64,000 nt of DNA, from NCBI GenBank assembly GCA_009746045.1, contig RPFO01000359.1, positions 902,649 to 966,648 of the forward strand, read 5' to 3'. Of this stretch, positions 17,379-31,070 are shown piece by piece. The first letter of the stretch is position 1. Each line of letters begins with the position of its first letter. This stretch comes from Mesostigma viride. Taxonomy: Eukaryota > Streptophyta > Mesostigmatophyceae > Mesostigmatales > Mesostigmataceae. The notes under the pieces were generated by a model, which worked only from the letters and a program-made list of their open reading frames with translations, was not told where the DNA came from and did no database searches. Made by a program: the position numbers and the translations under genes.

Positions 17379-20300
17379 CTAAACCAGAGACGGCAGAGGC
17401 CCAACGTAGGCATTTTTGCTGGCCCCCGGTTCCATTGGCTCTGTGCAGTGTTCTTGGAAAGTTTTGCCCATGAATGTTTTCCTCGCTAGCAGAAGCACGA
17501 GAATCAAGTTACAAGCCAAACTAAGTGCCAGTACAAGGGCCACATGCGTGGGCTCCGCCATCTGAAGCAGGGATGTCACCTCTACTGGTGTTTCAGCTTC
17601 AAAGCCGATGGCACCCAACAAGGACCGTCGCTTGGAGCTGGGGCACGGTTGGGGACAGGGTTCACAAAAGTTGCCAGGTGGTGGAGGGCTGAGTGTCGGA
17701 CTGGGGCTGGGTGGCGGCGAAGGGCTGGGTGGTGGGGATTTCGCTGAATCGGGGGGTGGTGGCCTGGGTGACGGCGAAGAGCTGGGTGGTGGGGATTTAG
17801 CTGAAGGGGGTGGTGGCCTGGGTGGTGGCGAAGAGCTTGGTGGTGGGGATTTAGCTGAAGGGGGTGGTGGCCTGGGTGGCGGCGAAGAGCTGGGTGGTGG
17901 GGATTTAGCTGAAGGGGGTGGTGGCCTTGGTGGCGGCGGACTGGGTGGTGGGGATTTAGCTGAAGGGGGTGGTGGCCTTGGTGGCGGCGGACTGGGTGGT
18001 GGGGATTTGGCTGAAGGGGGTGGTGGACTGGGTGGCGGCGGGCTGGGTGGAGGCCGTGGCGATGGGGGGGGCGGTGGTCGACCTGTGGCACAACAATTAA
18101 CAGCACAAGCAGCGTTTTCAGCATTAGACGCTTTACCAAGGATTCACCAGGACGAGAAACCAAACATTCTGAAAATAGATGTGAAGATGCATATTTTTCT
18201 TTACGGCTTGTGATCTGACAGAGAACATGTCATGACAGTTTCCACCACTTTCAAATTTGGTGCTGGCACAGTTGAGGGAAAGACCTGAAACCACGATTAA
18301 TTTTCTGCTACAACATAACAGAATGACAACGCTGTAAAACAAGAAAAAGAGCCGTGTAAACTAGGATTTCCTTGATTCTGTTCTAGAATACAGATGATAG
18401 TGTAATATTACTATATTACACGAATGCATCCTCTTGCCTGTCAAGTTATGCGATTGGCATGCATGCTGCAACTACCGATTTTGTGCCTGTGAAACGCTTG
18501 GGAAGGAGACTCAGGAGTGCAAGAGAAGAGAAAGGTATCTGAAGTCCAACCAAGATAATGAAACCGGGAAGGAATCGGCCTTACTTACTTGCCAGCAGCG
18601 CAAACGCTTGTGTGGCGTTCACAAAGCCAGCTCCTGAGTCGTAGTCAAAGCCCGGCGTGGCCATGTCGATAGCGCTTGCCGTCAGGGTAGACAATATCTG
18701 CCAGGGCATTTCAGTCGCATTCATGAAAGCCGGGGTATGCCAAAACCCACGACAAGATTTAATCATATTACAAACATAACATTAGAAGCGTGCTCGGCTA
18801 CTGAGAAGATCTCACTCAATGCGGCATTTAATGACGTATCCCGTGAGAACCAAACAGACAAAACCATGGAATGAGGAAGGAATGGCTGCCACATAGGTAT
18901 CTGCAGGGTTTGCTGCATGCTTGCCAAGTTGCCATACATTCGGCAGTGGTTTTCTCACCTACTACCTGAGAGAACTGCGTGCCGAGTGGACACGTGACGA
19001 TACCCCCACATCAACAGCCACAACTAGTAACGGCTAAACCTATGGCTTAGCTGCCAAAGCCCATGACATATGTCACTGCTGCAACTGCTGCTGCTACTCA
19101 TACACACTAATATTTGACAGTGCAGCCCATAACATATGGACGGCACGTCGGCCTCCATTATGGTGCCAACACAGCATCGTTCACCTCGTCTGGGTGGGCC
19201 GGTACTGCGATGTGCGCGCGACATTCACCTGCATGGTCTGGCGTGAGAGTGGGCTCCTACCGCAAACACGAGCGCGACACTCAACCCCTCCGCTCAACCC
19301 CAGTACCACCACCTGCCATCACCTGCTAGTGCCACCGCTCACCTCGTCAGGCGTCAAACTCGGCTTGTACTGCAGCATGAGCGCCGCCAGACCCGCGACA
19401 TGAGGCGCCGCAGCGCTCGTGCCAAAGAAGTTCGGATAGCTGTTGCTGTCCGTCCATATCACCTGGCCAAAGAACGTCGTGTCGCCGCCGTCAGGGCCCA
19501 CCAGGTCCGGCTTCTGGCGCACGGTGCCCCCCGAGATGTACCCGCCATTCGCGTCGTAGTACACGGGCATGCCGCCACGTGAGCTGAAGTACTCAACCAA
19601 CGGCGGGTTGACGCCGTTCCAGGGGGTGTCATACGCAAACGCCGCCCCTACCGCGACGGCGCCCGCTGCCAGCGCGTGGCCGTACACCGTCCCGCTGTCC
19701 GTCGACTGTGTGTCAAACGAGATGTCCCCCACGACGACCACCCACATGTGGCTCGGCGCCTGGCCCGCGTATAAAATGATCTCTACGTCATACGTGCCCT
19801 GGTACAAGTACACGATCTCGATCGGGTCGCCTGTACCGCCGTACTGGAGCAGGTTATTCCCGCCGCCGCCCCAGTTCACAATTTCGTCATTCTGGCGGAA
19901 GTACACGTCCACGTCCGAGGTCGCCCCGGGCGCGACACCCGCCGTGGGGCCCTCGCTGTAGAACAGCTGGTTCCATTGCAAGATGTAGAAGCCGCCGCCG
20001 GACCCCACGGTGATCTTCTGCTTGGTCGCGCTCATGCCCTGGCGCTTATCGAAATTGTGGAGCGTGCCAAAGTTAACGCGGTTGACGCCGGACGAGCGGA
20101 AGGGGGCGTCGTACCCCTGTCGCGCGAAGTTGAGGGCGGCGGAGAAGTACGCGACGCCGCGGGACTTTACGAGGTCGACCGCGCGAGCGATCACGCCGTC
20201 CAGGAAGAAGGGCTCCGCACTGCATGACAGATTGTACAAAACCAAGGGACAACGCACAAGAGCGCAGCCAGCGGCCAGAAACAAAGTGCACAGGTACATT

Positions 20301-21812
20301 AACGGCAGAGGAACAAGATCAATTCAGCAACCGAGGTAACGTAGAGGGTGAAATGTATTAACGGGCGCGGCAATTAACCGCAACAAACATTACAGGTCTG
20401 GCCAAGAGAGTCACCTAGGCTTGGTCGCCAGCTGAGGCGTATGATTGTGTAGACAGTGATGCAACAGGTACTGTCAACTTACAAGCAGTAGTCACAATAG
20501 CGTCCAAACAAAGGTCGGGGTAATAATACCGAGATGCCGACACAACATTGTAGCAGAAACTTCTGTACAGGCATGCTGGAATCCTACTCCTGTCTTGAAA
20601 GCTTCCGCTACTAACGCACAATGTCAGTAATCCATTTGGGATGGTGCTACTGTCAATACCGAGACAATATCGCGCCAAATTGACTCGGCTTTGAAATATT
20701 ACTTACAAGGACACAAATATTCACCATAATTTCCACTCAGATACTCACAAGTACACGATATCGTCCACGATGACGTCGCAGCCCGCCTCCTGCAACGCGA
20801 CGATGCCGTCCGCAAAGTCCTCCTGGCTGACAAACGCGGTGTAAAACGCGATGGCTGCCCCTGGGGCGACGTCGTAGACAATCTGGGCCATGGCGCGCCC
20901 TTCGTCCGACCCGCTGGTGATGTCCTTCAACACTTGCACCGTGGGAGGGAGGTCACCTGAGTCCATGTCCGCCTGCGCGCCGCCCAACGAATTAAACGAG
21001 TCGGACAGGATGCCGACTTTGATGCCTGAGCCGTTCAGGCCCAGCTGGGCGCGCACCAGGTCCGTGCGCATGGCGAGGTCGCCCTGGGACGTCACGATCC
21101 CCGCTTGCGGCATGGCCGGGTTGGGATGCCAGGCGTTAATATAGCCGGCTGTCTTGGTGGAGAGCGACGTGATGCTGGTTGTGGGCATCCAGCAGTACAC
21201 CACGCCATCTCGAATCGACACACTACTCGCGCCGAGGGAGTCCAGTAGGTCCTTGACAGCAGCCTTGTCGGCCTTGGGAGCCAGCGTAGCGCGCAATCGA
21301 ATCTCCTGCACCGCGCTGTCGCCATCATCTCCCGCAGTAGCCTTTGCGCTATTAATGGTCGCACCATTGACATCAGCTGCAGCTCCTGCCGCAATCGGCC
21401 CGCTAGTGGTGCGAGCGCTGGCAGCGCCGCCGCGTGTACGCGCCAGGCTGTTCATCAGGAGCTGGGGCACAGCTGGCTGAGCACCGGAACGCGACTGCGT
21501 GGCCGCTTGATCTGATGTAGTACTGGACATGGACAACAAGATTGGGTGGATTTCTGGGCCGCCCTTGGCATTTTCATCCCGCCTTGCCGAGACGACCACG
21601 AGCAAGGCGAGCAAGTGGAAGAGAATGATCAGTAGGACTGGAGCCGAATATGGCCGATTACCGCCCGAGGCGGCTTGGACCCGACGTCCCGCGCGCGGGC
21701 TGATATTCACGAGCGAATGCATATACATTACTTGATTAACCGCAAAATCGCTCAAGCGCCGAGTGAAGTGAACCAGGCTGTAGCTATCCGCGCGCCCGAC
21801 GCCGCGGCCCAC
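17379..21812 (-). CDS. Membrane-anchored subtilisin/sedolisin-like serine peptidase, 4 exons
   Basis: Proposed exons are 21812-20749, 20219-19343, 18697-18589 and 18082-17379, all with GT-AG borders and matching phases, giving about 917 residues. Exon 1 holds a hydrophobic signal or anchor ('APVLLIILFHLLALLVVVSA') and the start of the peptidase domain ('GIKVGILSDSFN', then 'SDEGRAMAQIVYDVAPGA', 'DVIVDDIVY'). Exon 2 continues with 'EPFFLDGVIARAVD' and the nucleophile motif 'FFGTSAAAPHVAGLAALML'. Exon 3 closes the domain ('TASAIDMATPGFDYDSGAGFV'). Exon 4 encodes a repetitive Ser-Pro/Pro stalk ('SAKSPPPS' units), a Cys-rich knot and a C-terminal membrane segment ('VALVLALSLACNLILVLLLA'). The usual subtilisin HGT box is replaced by DEGRAM, as in S53-like members of the clan. 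The start could be Met29 (21728). It probably acts at the cell surface or in the wall. Confidence 0.8.
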
Positions 21813-23270
21813 TCGAATATTCTGGCCTTAATCAGCTAGTGTAACGAGGTTTGTGTCACAAGGTGAAAGCCCAAAACATCAACTTGACGTGCAGAATGAA
21901 ATAACATGCAGCAGTACGGGCGGATATTCAAGCCGGTCTGCAGTTTCATCAGCCACGTGTAATTAGACGGTCATGGGAGAAATAGGTGGCAGCGCTAGCT
22001 CGGCGCGAGGAAATGCCCCACGGCTTCGCAAGGCGGGTACCCCCATATATCGTTAAGAGCGGTTGGATTCTTCAAACCGCGCGCGGCGTGTATATATACG
22101 CGACTTACAGGCCCTGCCAGCACGCTGCAGGCAAACTCGCATATCAAATTAGTACGTCTAGGGCATAGCCGCGATCATATGGGCAATGATGATAAGCCGC
22201 ATTGCGGTGGACACGGACATGCGCGTGCATGCGCTCGTGTGCACTTTAAATAGCAGCAGCCGTGCACACGGACTCGTGACTCCGGGTTGATCAAGGTAAT
22301 GGGCCGCGGGTACCACGTGCAGGTACCACGTGCAGTGGTTGGCATATTATTTATTTGTCACGTGGGCACGTTGCGGTGCCCCCGTGTACGTGTCATTTAA
22401 TCGTGGTCCCAACGGTAAAAGGCGAAAAGGACACCCGTCGATCACGAGTTATCCACTGAAATGTACGGAAAGTTACGGCGTACGGACCACAGGATGCCCG
22501 ATGGTTTTTAATATAGTTGATAACCGCCGGTGGAATCATCCAGCCGCCAAGAATCTCGGCGCCAACTGACAAATCTCTGTACAGACGACCTGGACTTGAC
22601 CGGCGAGCTATGACGTGTTGATTTTGATTGTGCAACAACGATCCACAGGTCTGTCCCAATTGGTTGTCGCGACAGCGCAGCGAAAAAAAAATTCTTACAC
22701 CTGCGGTTACGATATAGAAACGATATATTTCGATATATTCCCAGATCCATGATGGATCTGATATTTTTTCCCTGGTCATGTACAGTATTGTAGTATCAAG
22801 CCATCATATGATGCCACATTGACGACAGTACCCAGGCGTACGAGCTCAGCCTTAAGTTAGGTAAATCCTGGAAAACTCAGCGGAATCTCGAAGTCGCGTG
22901 GAATCCGAGATCTGGTCGTGCATGCCGAGAGATTCCGGGGAACCGCATGCCGCGAGATTATCTGTTTCCGTTCCACTTCATTTCGGTGGCCGCGGCCTCG
23001 AGCCGTCGAGCGCGGCGCTCTGACCATGGATCTTACCTTGGATCTGATCATGGATCTGAACCTTGTACGGATCTGAATCTTAAACGCCGACAAAAGTCCG
23101 TGGCATTATTCTGGCGGAGCCAATTTTCGGAAGAACCGTTAGGTTCGCCAGAATTGTCGAAGCTTACAAGGCCGTACACGCATGCATGCATTTGTAACGT
23201 AACACCAGTGACCAGTTAAGCAAGCACCAGTGACCAGACGGCAGTGTTTCGATTAGTGGCGATATGCCGC
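21813..23270. other. Intergenic region without recognised genes
   Basis: This stretch lies upstream of the peptidase gene and left of the nested mobile elements. I see no convincing exon or RNA gene. A duplicated GGTACCACGTGCAG word occurs at about 22309-22334, and GGATCT/GATCTGAT-rich sequence occurs at 23020-23080. The peptidase promoter should lie in its left part. Confidence 0.4.
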
Positions 23271-23493
23271 CAAATGTGGCGGTGTGGCACTTTTTTAGGT
23301 ACACCGTCCGCATTGGAAGTTCTAACTAAATAATTAGCTTCTGGAAAATGTTCTGGCTGAAAACCATAAAAAAAACAAAAGAAAATTAATTAATTAACTC
23401 CGGGGGCTGAGGACTGGACTCAACAAACAAACAAACAAAATTAATTAATTAACTCATGTGGGCACGGGGTCGTCGCCCTGTGAGAAAACAAAC

Positions 23494-24274
23494 TGTAACA
23501 AGCAAAAATGACTTTGTTGTTACATCCTTTGTTTTGTGAATGTTTGGCTTTTATTTGAGGACTTTTGGATCAGTATTGAGAAAGTTATGAGGTTTCTAAG
23601 ACGACGGTACTTGGAGCTGATACTTTGTCAACCAACTGATAGGAACCCTCATTGGTCGTGGCCTGATCCACGTAGGGTTGTAGTTTGTTGGCTGATACTA
23701 CTGATAGGAGCCCTCATTGGTCGTGGCCTGATCCACGTGGGGTTGTAGTTTGTTAGTTGGTACTATTGAGTCTTAAATGCTCCTTTGGGACTTCAGTGCT
23801 TACGACAGATTTAGGATCTCATGGAAAGATTCTGCCAGGCTGTGTGTGGTGTTGTTCTGTTCTGTGTGACTAGGATGGATACGAAGATCTTGTATAGAAT
23901 CCCATGGTTCTGATTGGTTCTCTTCAGGCTAAGGTTGGAGCAAGTTCGACAAGCACGTCGATATCAAGGACGTGGGGTCGCCATTGTTGCTACGTTGGTT
24001 TTGATTCACCATGGTATAATAAAGCTTGGCTTTGTTGTCCAATCCATAAGAGCCCCTTGGCTATAGACGTCCTTCAGTTCCACAGAGGTCGTCTATACAC
24101 GAGCTTGTCTTTGTGTCTACAAGGGGTTGTGATTCCCTAAATCACGTGCTGTGGAATTTCCATCTCAACGTTGCTCGGATACTTGAAGTTCTGCGACTCA
24201 GGAAAGCAACCCAGGTAAAAAGATCTTTCATATTGGACTGTGGATGATGTTGATGATCATTTTTAGTCGTTACA
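23494..24274 (+). repeat. 5' long terminal repeat
   Basis: This 781-bp LTR runs from TG to CA. It holds two tandem copies of a 64-bp unit starting ACTGATAGG (23636 and 23700), of the kind that often acts as an enhancer. Open frames of 70 and 78 codons inside are identical in both LTRs and are not taken as genes. Confidence 0.9.
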
Positions 24275-25824
24275 TTGGTATCGGAGGATCTCTACTTTGG
24301 TGTTTCTCTTGAAGTCGTAACCTTCCGGGTAGTACAACGTTGATCAGATGTCTGTCATCCGAGAAGATTCATAGAGTTGCGGAAAACTTACGGTGTTACA
24401 GACTGAGACACATCCTGATGTGACTGTCTTGCTCTGTAACACTAGAAGTCAGCCGTAACCGTTGTGTCTACTAGGCAGACGATCGCGACTCCATGTGGAA
24501 GTATGAGTAGTTCGAAGACACAATCACCTTTACCCCCTACTAATCAAGGTTTGGGAGATCCGTCATCATCTCTGGAACCCATTGCTAGGGAAGGTGCTGA
24601 GACAACTACTCATACTCCACGGCGTCAACTTAATTCAATCGTACTTCTATGACTGAAGTGAGGCGGGTTACACAATCACCTTCATCCCTACGGAACCAGG
24701 TGTGGGCGACCTTCTCCTTCACCTCTCCCTAGAAAAGGGTGTTGCATAAGCCATTATTAACGCACCACTAAGTCACCGTCCCTTTCTTTAAATTCGTGCA
24801 ATATTTCATTGACAAGCGTCCTTACTTACGGGCTTTCGGCTGGCTGGCCGCATCGTGCTGAAGTCCGACCACCGCCCTGTCTGTCGTGGCTGCTGACGCC
24901 GCAGTCTCTGCCTAGCTCCAAACATCTTTATATATCGGCATTACGCAAGTGTTGCTACGTTTCGAGCAGGGCGATGCGGAGTATTGGGCCAGTAGCTCAG
25001 CAGGTCCGGCTCCAGAATCCTGCTAGGAGCTGTCTTTTTTCCCTGCAGGCTCTGTTTTCGGCCAGGCTGACATGGCGCTACGGGTTATGGCTGAGCCGAC
25101 GCACTGTTGCTGCCGACGGCACCTATCACCCGGTTTCCGGGTTGCGGCTGCACGCACGACCACCACCGCGACCGCCTGACGATGTCGCCGTCTAAGGTTG
25201 TTTTTTTTTCCCGGTGCTGCTTTTCTTTGACGACATTTTTACGGTGTGGCTCAGGTTACACCTCGTGTCTTTTGAGGGTGGCTCCGGATGAGCGGACAGT
25301 AGGGATTCATGGCTGCCCTTTTTACGCAAAGGTTCCTTTTGCACTCACTTGACAATCTTTCAGGATCCTTTTCTTCGGTGCATGGGCAGCCTACCCTTGC
25401 TGTTTAAGGACTGTGGCACGTCCTTAATTCACGCGTCGCCAAACATTTGTTTCAGTTGTGGGGGAAACTCTTCCTTTTCTGGTTGAGCATCATGACAGTG
25501 GAGGCGTTCTAGGTTGAGCTTTGGTTCCTCCCACGTGTATGGTGGTTTGGTTTTGGTGGGGAGGAGAACAACGGCATTTGTGTTGTTTCCACTATCATCA
25601 TGGTACTATGGGTAGGGCGAGCTCCCTAGGAGTTGTCCAGATTGGTGGCAGCTACGTCTGGTTACCCTGAGCAATTTTTTGCGGGGGAGTGGACATCCTG
25701 GATGTCTGCAAGGTAATTTCCAGACGGCATCACACATGCCAGGGCAGAACAACAGCATTTACGGGGTTTCCACTATCATACTTGGACAGCTGTGTCTAGT
25801 TACCCTGAGAAAATTTCTGCGGGG

Positions 25825-26676
25825 GAGTGGATATCCCAGGTCTGCCAAAGGGGTGCCAGATGCTATCATGAGGCATATGGCATGGTAGATGCCACCACAT
25901 CAGGGGACAGCGGGATACCTGCAGTGGGTTGTTCCCTAGAGGGTATCACACGTGCACCCACGAGTTGCCAGGTGTCTCTTGCATGGGTTGCCCACTTGCT
26001 AGACGGTGTCCTTTGACACATGTTCCCAGAGGGGGTGGACCACTTGCTTGACAACGTCCCTTTACAAGTGGGGTGTGGGTCACTTGCCAGTTGGGGCCCT
26101 TACCTGCGCCAGACCATTGTGACCACGCATTTACTTCTCCCAGGACAGGATGGTTACCACTGCTTGTTGGCAGATGGTCCCTGTTGGGCCTAGGAGGTGC
26201 ACTAGGACAGCAAGTATGGACACCAGGGCTGCTGTCAAAAATTCTGATCTGAGAACTATATCTGAGTGGATATCCCAGGTCTGCCAAAGGGGTGCCAGAT
26301 GCTATCATGAGGCATATGGCATGGTAGATGCCACCACATCAGGGGACAGCGGGATACCTGCAGTGGGTTGTTCCCTAGAGGGTATCACACGTGCACCCAC
26401 GAGTTGCCAGGTGTCTCTTGCATGGGTTGCCCACTTGCTAGACGGTGTCCTTTGACACATGTTCCCAGAGGGGGTGGACCACTTGCTTGACAACGTCCCT
26501 TTACAAGTGGGGTGTGGGTCACTTGCCAGTTGGGGCCCTTACATGCGCCAGACCATTGTGACCACGCATTTACTTCTCCCAGGACAGGATGGTTACCACT
26601 GCTTGTTGGCAGATGGTCCCTGTTGGGCCTAGGAGGTGCACTAGGACAGCAAGTATGGACACCAGGGCTGCTGTCA
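25825..26676. repeat. 413-bp direct duplication inside the retrotransposon
   Basis: The segment 25825-26237 is repeated at 26264-26676 with very few differences (one seen: ACCTGCGCC against ACATGCGCC). The 27-bp spacer (about 26236-26262, AAAATTCTGATCTGAGAACT...) occurs again, inverted, just after the second copy at about 26701-26727. A direct duplication plus an inverted flank suggests a template-switching or fold-back event during reverse transcription or repair. Confidence 0.8.
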
Positions 26677-28833
26677 TAGTTCTTATCTGTGAATATATCT
26701 GATATAGTTCTCAGATCAGAATTTTTGACACTGGTCAAGGCGTTTTTAGGCCCATTTTTTCGATTTTTGGGCAATTCTACTGGCTGTTGGACAACCTCAG
26801 GCCCTTGTGTTCCTCCGGCTTAGGAGTTCTGGCTACCTGGCACTTGGTAGTAGCCCTGTTCGAGTCTGCTATCTTAATAGGTTGGCAGTCTGTGGCTTGC
26901 CTACTAGGCAGTTTTCTGAGTGCCATAGTGAAGAGTGCTGGCTCCTTCCTGCAGCCTGATTGACGTTTAGTCCGGGCAGTTGACAGCATGTGGTCCTTCT
27001 TCCAAGCAGCTTCTGGAGCCAGGCTCATTGGTGTCCGTCCCAGGCCTCCATAAAGCAGCTTAGTCACTTCCCCATAGCGTGATCGGCGCAAGCAGCTAGT
27101 CTTGGTTGTACAGTCAGGCAACAGCTGTGTTGGATACCCACATGTGGGGGTGGTCCAACGCTGATTGGGCGTGGTGGCAGTAGCCTCTTGGGGGCTTGAG
27201 GCCAGTGGGGGATTGGAAACATGTCTATGGCGGGCATGGTGCATGGAGGCTACGTTGGAGAGTACCCTGGTAGTGGACTAGTGCTGTTGGTGGCAACTGC
27301 AAGCACTCATGGTGACGAGCGCCAGCACTCCTGGTGGCGACTACCAGCACTCATGGTGGGGCCTGAGAGCACTCGTGGTGGCGACTGCAAGCACTGCATG
27401 GTGGCCGCTGGCGACTCTGGTGACTTGGGGACGCCCAAGTGACGAGTATCTGTAATGCTGGTGCCTGCTCCTGACGCAGTGCTGGGTCCTGCCTGCTGGT
27501 GGACATCAAGCCAGCCTTGTGCAGATGAGTAACCTCCTACCCTTGCTTTGCCCTGCTATGGACTTATTCTTGCTTGCATGGTGCCAGGATGGCTTGTTGT
27601 CTTGATAGTACACCATCCGCCCTTGAGCTGATTGCTTGCACAGCATGATGGTTGTATGAATGGGACTGCTTGCACGGGGGGTCTGGCATCATGTTTGCGT
27701 GGGTAGGATGTCCTTGTTGGTTGGATGATGGGCGGGATCAACGGAGCTACAACTGTGGGGCAGGATGGAATCTTTGGCATGACAGTGATGACAATGATGC
27801 CCACTCCGTTGACTCTTAATTGAGGAGTTGGACTACTTGGTGCTGGGCGGGGGCTCACATGGGCTTAGAGGTGTGGGTTAGTTGGGGGACCCATTCAGCC
27901 CTCTACCACCCTTACAACCTGCCTCATGTGCATCAGTATCCGTGGTACACTGACGTTAATACCATTTGGCAGTCTACGTGGTCCACGGACATGGATACTA
28001 CTTTCCATGCTTTGACTAGGGGGACATGGTTCAGTCTACTTGCTAGGGCCCTGCCAAGCTGAGGGTGTATCTGTTTGATGACTGATGGCCTCATCCAGCA
28101 TACCCTTACGCTGCCCTACTTGTGCAACCTTGTCTTGGGCTCCTTCGATCCTAATGCCCACATTACCTTGCATGGTAGTGCCACCTGGATGGATGCGGGG
28201 AGTGATTTTTGTTGCTGGGGCCCTGCCAAGCTTGGGCACATCAGTTGGCTGATTGGTGATTGCTTTCAGTCTGCTCTCAAGCTGCCTTGTATGCAACTCT
28301 GTCTTGGATGCTGTAGTTCCCACCCCATCTTTAGTCATGAGGTGCATAGGACGTCTTAATAGAGCGACCCTGCAGGCCACCAGTGGTTTAGTGGGCTGAG
28401 AGACTTGCCTCCCCCACCCTTCTCTGGTTGGCTGGGCCTCTGTCTTCATGCGTATCCCATGGCGTTTGTTCCTGCTAGGTCATGCTGTCAATCTTGGGAA
28501 GCTGATACCAGGATTATTACAGCTTATTCTACGCAGAGGGGTGGAATTATTAGGCATGCTGGTAGTCTCCAGTTTACCAGTTATGCTGAGGGGGATTTGT
28601 GGGGGGAGCAGGGCGTGCAGGGGATTGGGCTGCACCTAGCCCTTGCATGGGGGTAGCGTGTGCTACGATTTACAAGTTGGGGCATACCGTTCATAATGCT
28701 GGTGAGGCATTACTGATCTTCTGCTATCCCTCTCAAGGCTGTGGATAGTTTTCCCAGGCATCTTATGGAGAAATAGTGTGCCTTGTGATTATCATAGGCC
28801 ACTGGCTATGGGTTTGAGTGTACTAGCTACTAA

Positions 28834-30551
28834 CTCGTCGTCTGTCCCTGGTCCTCTACGGAGGACTGAGTTGAACTCAGTCCTCTCTAGAGGACCGAGT
28901 TTTTGGGTTTCGTAGAAAATTCGCCCCGGTCAGAATGTTTGACAAAAAAATTCTCTCAAAATTTATTCAAATACTACGTGAAAAGATCTTTCTTGGACAT
29001 ATTTTTGGGATTTTTTTGGATTTGGTATGCGCGGCTAACTGTACGGTCAAAGTACAGGTGGTAAGGGTACTTTTCCACGTGAAACGCGAGTTCCGGAAAT
29101 GCACGACCTAGCCATGGCGGCTCGCGCCCATGCATGCAGTTTACGTTTGCGGACGAGTTAGCCGTCCAAACTCAGTAAATAGATTTAACATGCCCTAAAG
29201 ATGATATAAATCAATTTTTAGCTCGCGGGGATGCGATTTACCCGGTGTCGGCACTGTTCTTGCTGGAAAAAACTGCGATAAGGCAGGTCGACGGAATTGA
29301 TTACTGCGCTTGCTTTCCGGCGCAATTTCAATGGCTGATAGGTTTCTTTCTACATTTTAACATGAGTTGTATTAGAATATATTGAGTGACAGTATAGATT
29401 TGATGATCTCGACCATTCTGTCACGTCATGGTCTATGTGCCGCAAAGTGCCACTTTTGCGGGCACCGCCTGGGCCAAGGTAACGCCAGCCGTGCCAGGTA
29501 AAGCCGGATAATCGTTGCCTCTTCGTTCCTTGATGTTCGTACATGAGTTTAAGCTTGCGAGGCGTTGTCAGGTTCAAGTCTTGATGCTCTTTCTTGACCG
29601 TTGCCTGCCCCTCTCTAAAACCCCCTTTTCAGATGATGTTAGCAGGCATTTGCCTTAACCCAGTGTAGTTGTGCAGGTTTTTAGGAGCTGTGCAGGTTTA
29701 AACACCTTCATAGATGTTAGTTATTCTTTTGCTACGTTCATACTGCATGATTGTGTGGCCACGGGCTGCGTCAAGGGTGCATTCAAGCTTTTACGGGTGA
29801 GTGAAAAGTCTTGGTGACAAACCACTGCCATCATGTGCCAGCAACTATGTTGGCCACATCATGGCAAGGCAAAACAGTTATAGCCATATCTATTGTTGTT
29901 TGAAACAATGGAAATATGCTTAACCTACCCATTATATTGGTGGTTGACACTTATAACATAACCCTTTGTTGGTAGGTATCCAAGCCCATTCCCTACATGC
30001 ATGCATAGGCTCTCACTACATGATAAGGTATGATATACCTGAAGTATGATGATGCAAGTGTGTTGTCCTGTAATGCTTGAAGGGAAATGAGTTGATTGGG
30101 ATGGTTGGTGGCCACGGTGATGTAGTATGACCGCACTTACATGCTAGCAAAGTTAGCAAAAGCCCCATTCCTCTCCTGAGGACTGAGAGTTTTTTAATTG
30201 TTTCAGGCAGTTGCAGTGGCCAAATGGAGCCCAGTTTTTTGCCACGCTTCAAGAACTATGTTGTTTACATGCCTATATTTTTTCTTCATGCACCAGGATT
30301 TGATTGAATTTTTCCCACTCGTTCTTATCCCGAAAAATGCAAATTCGCGAGGGGCGCCCAACGTCCGTGTAATTTTCAGGTGTTCGGGTCAAGTTTTCAC
30401 ATATGCAGTATTTTTGCCAACAAAATGATATCTAGTACACCCCAGATCCACATCAAAACATTTGGGATGGACCCCCCACCTAGTCGCTACACGCGGTTGA
30501 AAATTGTCAACTCAGTCCTCCTGTGAGGACTGAGTTGGGACAGACGACGAG
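28834..30551. mobile_element. 1.7-kb DNA transposon with terminal inverted repeats, non-autonomous
   Basis: The ends are CTCGTCGTCTGTCCC and its reverse complement, with CTAA on both sides as a probable 4-bp target duplication (28830-28833 and 30552-30555). Subterminal inverted words GAGGACTGAGTT and AACTCAGTCCTC occur several times at both ends and could fold back. The interior is AT-rich with no long open frame and no transposase. It lies within the LTR retrotransposon. Confidence 0.75.
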
Positions 30552-30939
30552 CTAAGGAGATGTGGCTTTACCTCACTCTCACTCCTTTGGTGCGACTGGA
30601 GGGGGGGAATTTTGTTCTGGTGGGGAGGAGATCTGTGAGGATCATAGCGTGGATTCACCCTGGGATTTCAGTTCATCCTGTCGGGCTCACCTCATAGATC
30701 CCTGACTATGTGGTATCCTGGTTTCGCTGGCCATCGGTGGGCTATTTTGGCTGTGCTTTGTGGCACCTCCCCAACCTGCTGGCGGGTACCCACTGGTGAC
30801 AACCCTGTCCACGGCCTCTCCTCATCATGGGTGTACTTCTGAGATACCCTTGATCTTCCTGAGGCGACCCTGTTGGCGACGTCTTCCTGCTGGATTGCTC
30901 CTGCCTCTTGGTGACTGCACTTCCACCTGGGGCGCTGTT

Positions 30940-31070
30940 GACGTTTCCTCGTTCCAGTTTGCGTGGACTGACGGGTGTCAGCAGGCCTTGGACTTGCTGC
31001 AGCAGAAGCTCACGCCAGCCCCTGTGTTAGGATTGAGCATTCTTGGAATCCACCCAGCCTGCTATGACCT
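30940..31070 (+). pseudogene. Ty3/gypsy-type pol remnant
   Basis: Within a 107-codon frame, 'FAWTDGCQQALDLLQQKLTPAPVLGL' matches the conserved junction between reverse transcriptase and RNase H of Ty3/gypsy polyproteins ('F.W...cq.AF..LK..L..aPvL'). Sequence on both sides is frame-broken, and I cannot find the YxDD box or an integrase core. It dates the family but not the activity of this copy. Confidence 0.5.

Noticed and set aside
17608-18213. Plus-strand Gly-rich protein
   Set aside because: It is the antisense of the Ser-Pro stalk exon of the peptidase, which has proper splice borders and a downstream membrane anchor.
23536-24140. Small genes inside the LTRs
   Set aside because: The 70- and 78-codon frames are identical in both LTRs, lack motifs and fall in regulatory repeats.
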